NCBI RefSeq assembly: GCF_905220365.1
Contig: NC_061123.1
Coordinates: 1,550,001 to 1,614,000, forward strand
Origin: Vanessa cardui
Lineage: Eukaryota; Arthropoda; Insecta; Lepidoptera; Nymphalidae
Reading direction: 5' to 3'
Length of the DNA: 64,000 nt
Part shown: in pieces, positions 39,401 through 48,400 of the stretch
Layout: each line of letters begins with the position of its first letter
How positions within the stretch are numbered: the stretch's first letter is position 1
Notes under the pieces: generated by a model
The model's database searches: none
Told to the model about the DNA's origin: nothing
The model's input: only the letters and a program-made list of their open reading frames with translations
Position numbers and translations under genes: made by a program

Positions 39401-42400
39401 TGGGAAAATACATTTGGAATAAAGTAATAACGCATGTCATGTTAAGTTTCCACTTGCTATCTGCTTTTTGTCAACTTTACTATTTTAATGACGTACAATG
39501 GTTCTGTTGTTGTTTTAGTTAGGAAACAAAAGATAAATGCACGTTTTAACAGTTTATAAATGATTAATAACTTTTGACGTTGTTTTTATTTGTTTGTGTC
39601 GTATTAAAAATAACAGGAATATAGAATGGAAATCATTTTAAGTAAGTTATAGAATAAAAATAAGTATTAAAAGGGATCAAACCATAAGCTAATCGGACTA
39701 TATTTATATTTTTTACACCTTATCTAGGCGCTACTTCTTCCTTATTTCTTACAGCATCAATGTCGACAAACACGGTGATCAGATAATCCATTTACCAGTC
39801 CCTCTTCCTGTATTATAAAATATTGAACGTTTTTAATTTCAAACATAGAACACAGCTCCACGATTTTACATAAAATCTGAATACCTCATTCTAAATCTCA
39901 ATCGTTCAACAGAATTTCCGTCATCTTTCAAGTTCGTTCCGCCAAAGCTGTCAAAATATCGGATATGTATCTGCTGCGGCGCATCGGGGTGATAGTTGGG
40001 GTTGCCTGTGTGCTGCTCTCGATACGGACCCTCGTCGCGCCACCAGCGGTTATAGTTGGAAGGACGAGGGAAGACCTGAAAGCGTACTTGTGTAATACGG
40101 ACTGGTGGGATCACTCTTTCACAACTTGTAAGTATTCCATTTTCAATTTGACTATAACTTAACTTTTTTTTTTAAATATTTATACCGTCTGTCTGATAGG
40201 GAATATGTGAGAACTGATAAAATTACTAACATCGACATTGCCGTTGCGTTACCAAATATGTCATGTAATATGTAATTTTTCTTGTTCTTGTAATTACACT
40301 GGCTCACTCTCCCTTCAAGCCTGGAAATAATAACACTAGCTATAATATATTTAAGTTGAAAATTCATAATGATAAGTAAATGAAAACTATATAAATAAAA
40401 ACGGGTTTAATTTACGTACTTACAAGAAAAACATAATAGTTAAAAAAAGATGTAGTTATAAACATAATAAACATTTCTTTCTATCTTTCTTTCTTTATAT
40501 ACGTATGTTATTTCACAATTAAAAATGAGTGTGCGTAATAATAACTATGAATATTTATGAACCTTTGTTGTGTCTGTACCTCGATATAAAGTTATTTTTA
40601 GTCTACAGTCTAATATTTCATCATTATTATATAATATTATTATGTTTAGAATTAATAGTTGGATTCAAATAAAGAATTTGTTGCCGACCGATGTCTTTTT
40701 TATAAAATCAAAAACAAGTATATCGAGCACGAGATGAATTAAAAAAACAAATGCGTTTAGCTTGAAAAATTATTGGGTCCTGTCTAGATTTGAATTTCGA
40801 TCATCGTTTAATAAAATCACATTTGCTAACTACTGTACCATCACGACTCGTGTTTTATAAACAGCTGGTTTATTTAAACTTTTATGTTATTTGTGACGTT
40901 ACAGTTTTACAATTTCAAAACGAGTATGTATAAAGTTCACAATAAATTTTCATTTTAAGCATTTTAAATATTCAACATAGAAGCCAACACTTGAATCATG
41001 ATTTAATCTGAGAATGATATACAAAACGAATGTTTGCCAACAATACTTTTAAAAATAACGAAAATATTAAATTTGTATACGTTACTGCGATTTTATTCGT
41101 CAAATCATTTACGAGAAAAATATGCACTATAATTTTTTGAATATTTTTTACAAATATTTTTCTTAAATATAATATTCGTATGAAACAGTATTTAATTCGA
41201 ATTAAATAAAATTAATTATGTACAATTTCGTATCAATCGCTTAAAATGGTATGAGGGATGAGTGAGATGATAGGTGGTCACGGTCAACAATAGAAATTGG
41301 TACTTTTTTAAATATTAATCAAGTAATGGTTAAATATCGTCAACTAACCTTGACAACTAATATGTAATCTCTTGTGCTAAGTCAATACTTATCTGCTAGG
41401 TGGTAGAATGTCTGACGAATGAATGGTACCTAGATTAACTAGCACAGACTCAGAAAAATCTATATTTTAATATAGTTTAATAGACTAGTACATAAGAAGA
41501 TTAATTATGAGATTCTCCTAGAAGGGTTTTCAAGCGTCGAGCGCGGTATTCTAGTACCGAATACCTATAGTCTCAGTTATTAAATTAGAAATGTAATACC
41601 TTAGACTATATTATACGCTTCAGAAAGTCCTTGATTATCTTCTTTTTTATTTATAACTAGCTACCCGCCCCGGTTTCACACGGGTGCAATGATATGACAT
41701 CACCGTAGAAACATCTTTTAAAGATTTAAGCGTGCATATTGATATAGGAACAGAAAAAGCGACTTTGTTTTATACTATGTAATGAAACAAAAGTTATAAT
41801 TTCAATACTTTAATTTTAAAACCAAAAGTTCCGATAAGTTAAATTTTAAAAGTCATAATGAATATCATAAATTATTCAATCTTTCAACCAATGATACCGT
41901 TGCAATTCGATATAAATGTTGTTTAGTTACATTTCATCCGATTGTGGTTGAAATAGGCTATGTATGTTAAAACGATAAATTAATAATCATACATATTATA
42001 CAAACGAGATATTCCAGTGGTTAGAACGCGTGAATATTAACTAATGATTGCATGTTTAATACTCGCAGGCAGGATATATTATTTAGAGTTAGTAATTAAT
42101 TATATAACTTTGTATTTCAACTGTTTGAATACAGTAACTAAAAGAGCCCTCTATCTCTTGCCTATATATTAAAATTACATTAATTTTATACCGTAACATT
42201 ACTTTTTAAAATTATTTTAATAAACCTCCTTGGACATTTTTTTTTAATTTAGTGTAAATTCTGTTGGCTAAAATGATATTTTCTTTCAGTGGAAGTAATA
42301 TTCCTGATGTGGGGTATTCGTCTGTGCATCATGGTACGGAAGGCGCCCTCCGAGTTCAACGAGAGTCGTTTCATCTCCATGGCTATATATAACGAGTTTC

Positions 42401-45400
42401 TGCTATCCGTGTTCCTTAATATATCCATGTAAGTAACATATATTTAAGTACGTAGCATACCTTTAAGACAGACATGCGTCCCTAAATCGCGGCACGTAGC
42501 AGCGCTATTATTGGTACACGATGACGTTATAAATTCAAAGCACCAATCAATATCTTATGTCACGTCATCTAGCTTCATTGTTATTGGTTCCTCGTAAAAT
42601 ATTAATTTTCGGGGAACCAATCAAGTAACCCACACACAAAAATACATTCTTATAATTTGTGAGAAAGATTGAAACAGCAATCAACTCTCGACTGTATATT
42701 ATAAAACACATTAATTTTTTTTTATATTTATCATATTATATTATATTATGCTGAGGGATTTGAGTTAGATCAAAACAAATCAAGTATTTTGATAAACAAT
42801 TAAAATTATAACACTTTATAAAACAAATCCCCTTCCTGTTGAAAACTTCAACCTAAATTAATATCTGCAGTACAATAAATTATAAAATAAAAACTCGTCC
42901 CAATCCATTTGCGTGATTAAATCTAAAATTGTATTATGTAATTAACAAAATGTAATTAAAATAATGACGCTATAAATAACGCGAGACATTTCTGTGTGAA
43001 TAAAGAGATATGAAAATTTAATCTTATTTAGGCATAATTAAATTCGAAAATTAAGTATTATTACTTCACAATATAACGAGAATGAGTTGAATAATTTTGT
43101 ATCTGTGGTAAATTTCGTTATATTAAACAGCTATATTTTTATTTATTTTTCCAATTGAACGTAAAGGCTACGGGTTCGTACGATAATAATAGTCCAAGGG
43201 TTCGAGATCAAATCCAAAGGCGATACGTCTACCGTATTAACATATTAGTTACACTAATAGTCCATATATTAGGTAGGGATATCCTTTAGCATTGTACCGA
43301 AGACATACCACTAATTAATAAGGGAAGGTTCAAAGTTCAATGAATTGTTAATGGATTTTTCTTGCAAAGAGTTATCAGCAAATATCCCGTTTCCGTCTGA
43401 AAGTTGTAAGTGTGTTCCGTACCTTGGAAAGTAAGTAAAGCACTTTACAGTAAACAAAACGCGTAATAACAAAGTCCTTCTAATTATCGCGCGGTTGAGA
43501 GTTATTTATTTCTCAACTCTTTGGGTTACAAATGATTTTAAATGCAGTACAATTCGGCATAATCTCACACATACAATCGAATGGAAGCCTCAGAATAATA
43601 TTCTTGTTTACCCCTACCTCACCATAATTTCGCACCCCCACATCTCGTATCCCTTTGGGGGTAAAAATTACAATCCGGTACTAACCTAGTCCAACTATCC
43701 ATTTATATTGGATATGAAAGAAATATTAACCATTCCTTACGTCGCCCATTTTACACCAACCTCGCGAACTAAGATTTTATGCCCTTGTGACTGTATTTAC
43801 ACAGGCTCACTCACCCTTCACACCAAATCACCATAATGGTAAGTATAGCTGTTTATCAATAGAATACCTGATCTGTGATTGGTACCTACCTAGACAGATG
43901 AACATAAATTACAAGATACTGTGTTCTATGGGATACAAATCAGATAACATGCTTTTCAATAACTTCCAACTAGACTGAACAGGAGTTAGCTAGCTTTTTT
44001 TATTTACTCAAAGGAAACCTTCAACAACAATCCCTTAATAAAGGAACCGGGTTATTCTTATCCAATAAAAAGACTGCGATGACCCGGTCTTCAGTGTGGA
44101 TCCGAGAGTTTGTGGGATCCTATACGTACGATGATTGGTACACTATACGTGGCTTGATGTTCTATTCCCTCAGGGGGTAAAGGAGATCTCGCCCCTACAT
44201 TTCTTGCTACTGCAAACGATAGCTTAAAGATATACCAGCAACCCTTCTCCGTTGAAATAGCTAGCTAATTAGACAATAATTGTTAAATAATACATTAAAA
44301 AATCTTTGTAGAAACTGACTAATAAGCAAACGGCTAACACCTTTCTTTAACACGCTGTATAGATTAAAAACCCTTTCCATTCAAAACACTCGTCAGCGTA
44401 TAATTTAAACGCCGGAATTGAAAAGGTGCTGAAAATTTAACGGCTCTCGTGAATTTCAATTTGCGAGCCTTACTAAATTTATTTCTGCCTAAACATTTTA
44501 AAGTATCATTGGAGGGAATAAGCACGAAAATTTGTTTTAATTACCCGTGGTCCGCTATTAATTACATTTTTTCGTCTTTCTTGATATAATGAAAAGAATT
44601 CGTTACTTGATTTAGACGTATATAATGAGATTATAAATACATTTTATCCTATTAATCTGTATTTAGGTATTTGTTTCCTACTTGCAAATTTAATTTCATT
44701 AAAATAAAATTACTTTATAACCGGTTCGAAATTAAAAAAAAGAATAATCATAATCATAAAGAAACTCGGTTACTACCAATTATATTATCTATGTCTATTA
44801 ATTATATAATTTAATTTAAGCGTCAATAACGCAATGGTTTACTGGCTGAATAGGAATGTAAAAAGTCTCAGGATCGATCTTGACCCCTTTGCCTATATTG
44901 TCATCCCCGCTGCTAAAAAGAGCAATAACCTTAAAAGAGGTGTAAATATGAGTATCAAGCTCAATCAAATCAGCAATTCCTTTATTAATTGGCATTGCTA
45001 TAATTCCATAAAGATATAAGATTAACTAAACATTAAAAAAAAGGAAACAAAGTAACAAAGGTTAAGTTAAATAAGGACAAAAAATATTACGAAATTCAGC
45101 AAGCTCTTCAAGTGACAGTTCATTTTTTTAAAACCGTGACACCCTAAGATCCGCCCTTTCGCGCCAATTCATCTGAACCGGTGACGTCATCGTCTTGACC
45201 GCGTCACTCAGTTTTCTTTGAACAATATTTTAATACAATAACATGAAATTCATTCTAATTTCAAAAGGGCGAAGGGCAACTACTATTAAAAAATGTTTTA
45301 TTAAAAACTTCAAAACGCGCTACATCTTCTTGTAGAAGTTTTATGACGACCTCCGTGGTCGAGTGGTGTGTATACCGGTTTTCATGGGTATGCCACTCCG

Positions 45401-48400
45401 AGGTCCTGGGTTCGATTCCCAGCTAAGTCAATGTAGATTATCATTAGTTTTCTATGTTGTCTTGGGTCTGGGTCTTTGTACCGTCGTTACTTCTGATTTT
45501 TCATAACACAAGTGCTTTAGCTACTTACATTGGGATCAGAGTAATGTATGTGATGTTGTCTCATATATATTTATTATTTATTTTATATATAATTTTTACC
45601 TTTTATTTCATTTGGGCCACTAATATATATACAAGAAATTTATTTAAAACTGTGAATTTATAAATGTAATTATATTAGTATATATTTCATTCAGTAATCT
45701 GATATAAACCATATCAGATTACACAGTGAAATAATAAATGAACAGTTCAAATATCGTTAACTAATTGGTAAAACTAAACGTATTTTTGGTATTTCGTTAT
45801 CGAAGCCGATCTTGATCGAGCATGAAATGGCCTTGAAGATGGAAATTTATTACAAGTTTAGGTCGATTTATCATATTTATGTAATAGTTGTGACTTATAC
45901 GTAAATTGTTAAGAATATAAAACCAGTGTAACTTTATAAAAATATTCTGATGGGTCCGAAAAACACTTGTAGCTGTGAGTCATGCAAGCTTTATAAATTT
46001 GTAAACCAGTAACATAGCTATATAGTACTATATTATGTATGTATTATACAGACATAACTTCATCTTTAACCACTGTATATATTTTTTAAAAAAAGCGTCA
46101 ATGTTCGTTCGGTAATTTTAAACATCTAAGCATAGACAGGGATAGACAGACAGCGGTAAGTGACTTTGTTTTATACAGTGTAATGATTATATAACCCATA
46201 GTCGGGTTACAGTTACTTTGTTTCAAAATAAGTTTAGAAAATTGTTAATTCTAAACAGCGAAAACAATTGAAAACAACAAAGTTATATTAAACAAAAAAC
46301 AATGAGAAATATGTGACGTTGTTAGTACATCGCATAGAAAACGTAGGAGTAGTTTACATAGTTTGAATAAAATATTTTAAACTCGACTTTATACAGACAG
46401 AGTAATGCTGAAGTTATGCATTTGTCAAGAAAACTTAGTCGCCGGGGTATACCACACTGTTATTACAAGTATGTCATACTCTTCCATATTTCTAGTAACA
46501 AACTTTTCGTTTATACATAGTTTGCATTTACTTTCAAAGGTTTTTCAAACGTTGTTAAGAGCCGTGACGACTCACTGGACACGTGAGTATAAGCGATGGT
46601 TCTGATTTCCAACCCAGGTATACACCAGCAAATTTTCATGTGTAGGAATTATAATTAAATATTGGAATAAAGCGGTATAGGAAAATTTCATGAGGTACTT
46701 GAGATTCGTCTGCGTGTAGCCAAATTGAAGCATCATATTGGAGATTTACAAAATTTCTCCTTAGTAAGACTTTCTCCACTTTTCCACAATAAACTTACTA
46801 AGCTTGCTTATTTTTTTATATATAATAAGTATATATAATAGTACTAAAACACTGATTACAAAATTTTGCGTGTGTGTTTGTATGTGTAAAATTGAAACAA
46901 CACTTAAATGGGAGTCATTGTTATTTGATATAAAATAAATGACCAAATCTCATTTTCGTAAAATATTTTTCAATTCATATTTTATTACATATTTTCATAT
47001 TGATATAAGCTAGTGGTTGTATATATAAATAAACATTTGATAAATATCAAACAAATTTTCATTTCATATTATATTTAAATTGAAAATATCATTTGACAAT
47101 ATTATTGAAACATACGTTCCATATCGTTCGAACATTATTTTTAAAAATTAAAAGATAGCATCAAGTACGATGCTAATTGTTTGCTGTTTGTTAAATTATC
47201 TTACAAGATAAAGTAATTTGATTAATATCCAAAAGGTTTTTGAGTGAAATAATCATTTGCCACACGTTTTTTTCTAACAACATACACAAGGTACGTAGCA
47301 TTTTAGTTCTCAAGATCGGTGGCGCATTGGCGATGTAGACAATGATTACTATCTCTTAAAGCACCGATGTGGTACACCTATCATTCTAAATTAAATGTCC
47401 TAAATAATAATAACTATATAATATTCTGAATCACTAAAGTAACATGTGTAAAATTTTATCCGCGTAACCCCGTTTTATCATCTTAGACTTAAAAATCATA
47501 AAATCCCTTCTTAAAAGGGATCCAATAAGGTAAATGCCAAATTGCAGGTTATCAATAGTATATATTGATATATTTCCGTCAATAACTGGAGATTGTCTAG
47601 CCTACATTATTAATTATGCTCGATATTCTTTTTGAAGAGAAGGGTTACATCGTACGTATATTGACTTAGGACGAAAGCTACGCTGAGTTTCTATATAAAT
47701 TATAACATCTACATTAATCTTATATAATTTTTCTGTTGTATTAAATATTAATTCCTGACTTCATATAAATGTAACACAATATTTTTTTATCTCATTCTCA
47801 AAGTATGATGTTACGACAGAAGTCAATTGCTAAAGTTATTAATTTCGGAATATTTACCATGTTTTTTATTTTTTATTCGGTTTTATTCTTGAACAAGATA
47901 TTCGTAGATAATGTCGAAATATCGAGCTCCACCGAATAAAAATAAAAAAACATGATAAATATCCCGAAATTAATAACTTTAGTAATAAAAATAACCATGT
48001 TAATTTAAATTCATGTAGTTTAATTAATATAATGATTATGGCTAAAAAGCAACTATATTTTCCAAAATCCTTTCAAATTCACTAATTATATTACATAATG
48101 ACCTACAAAAATGTATTCAACTGACATTCCTATTTAATTTATAAATATAAAAGTGTAACTGAGCTCTTTACTGATTCTTACACTGGTTTTTAGTTCATCT
48201 GGTTCTAATTCCTTCACATTTTATAAAATGTAATATATAGAAAATGAGTTGGCCCAGTGGTTAGAAAGCGTGCATCTTAACCGATGATTTCGGGTTAGAA
48301 CCCAGGCAAGCACCACTATATATGTGTGCTTAATTTGTATTATAATTCATCTTGTGCTCGGCGGTGAAAGAAAACATCGTGAGGAAGCCTGCTTGTGTCT

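Noticed and set aside
39866..40114. 82-codon minus-strand open frame
   Set aside because: Shadow of receptor exon 5.
45345..45430. tRNA-Leu-like gene
   Set aside because: Has A and B boxes but no acceptor stem or cloverleaf, and continues into a SINE body found twice.
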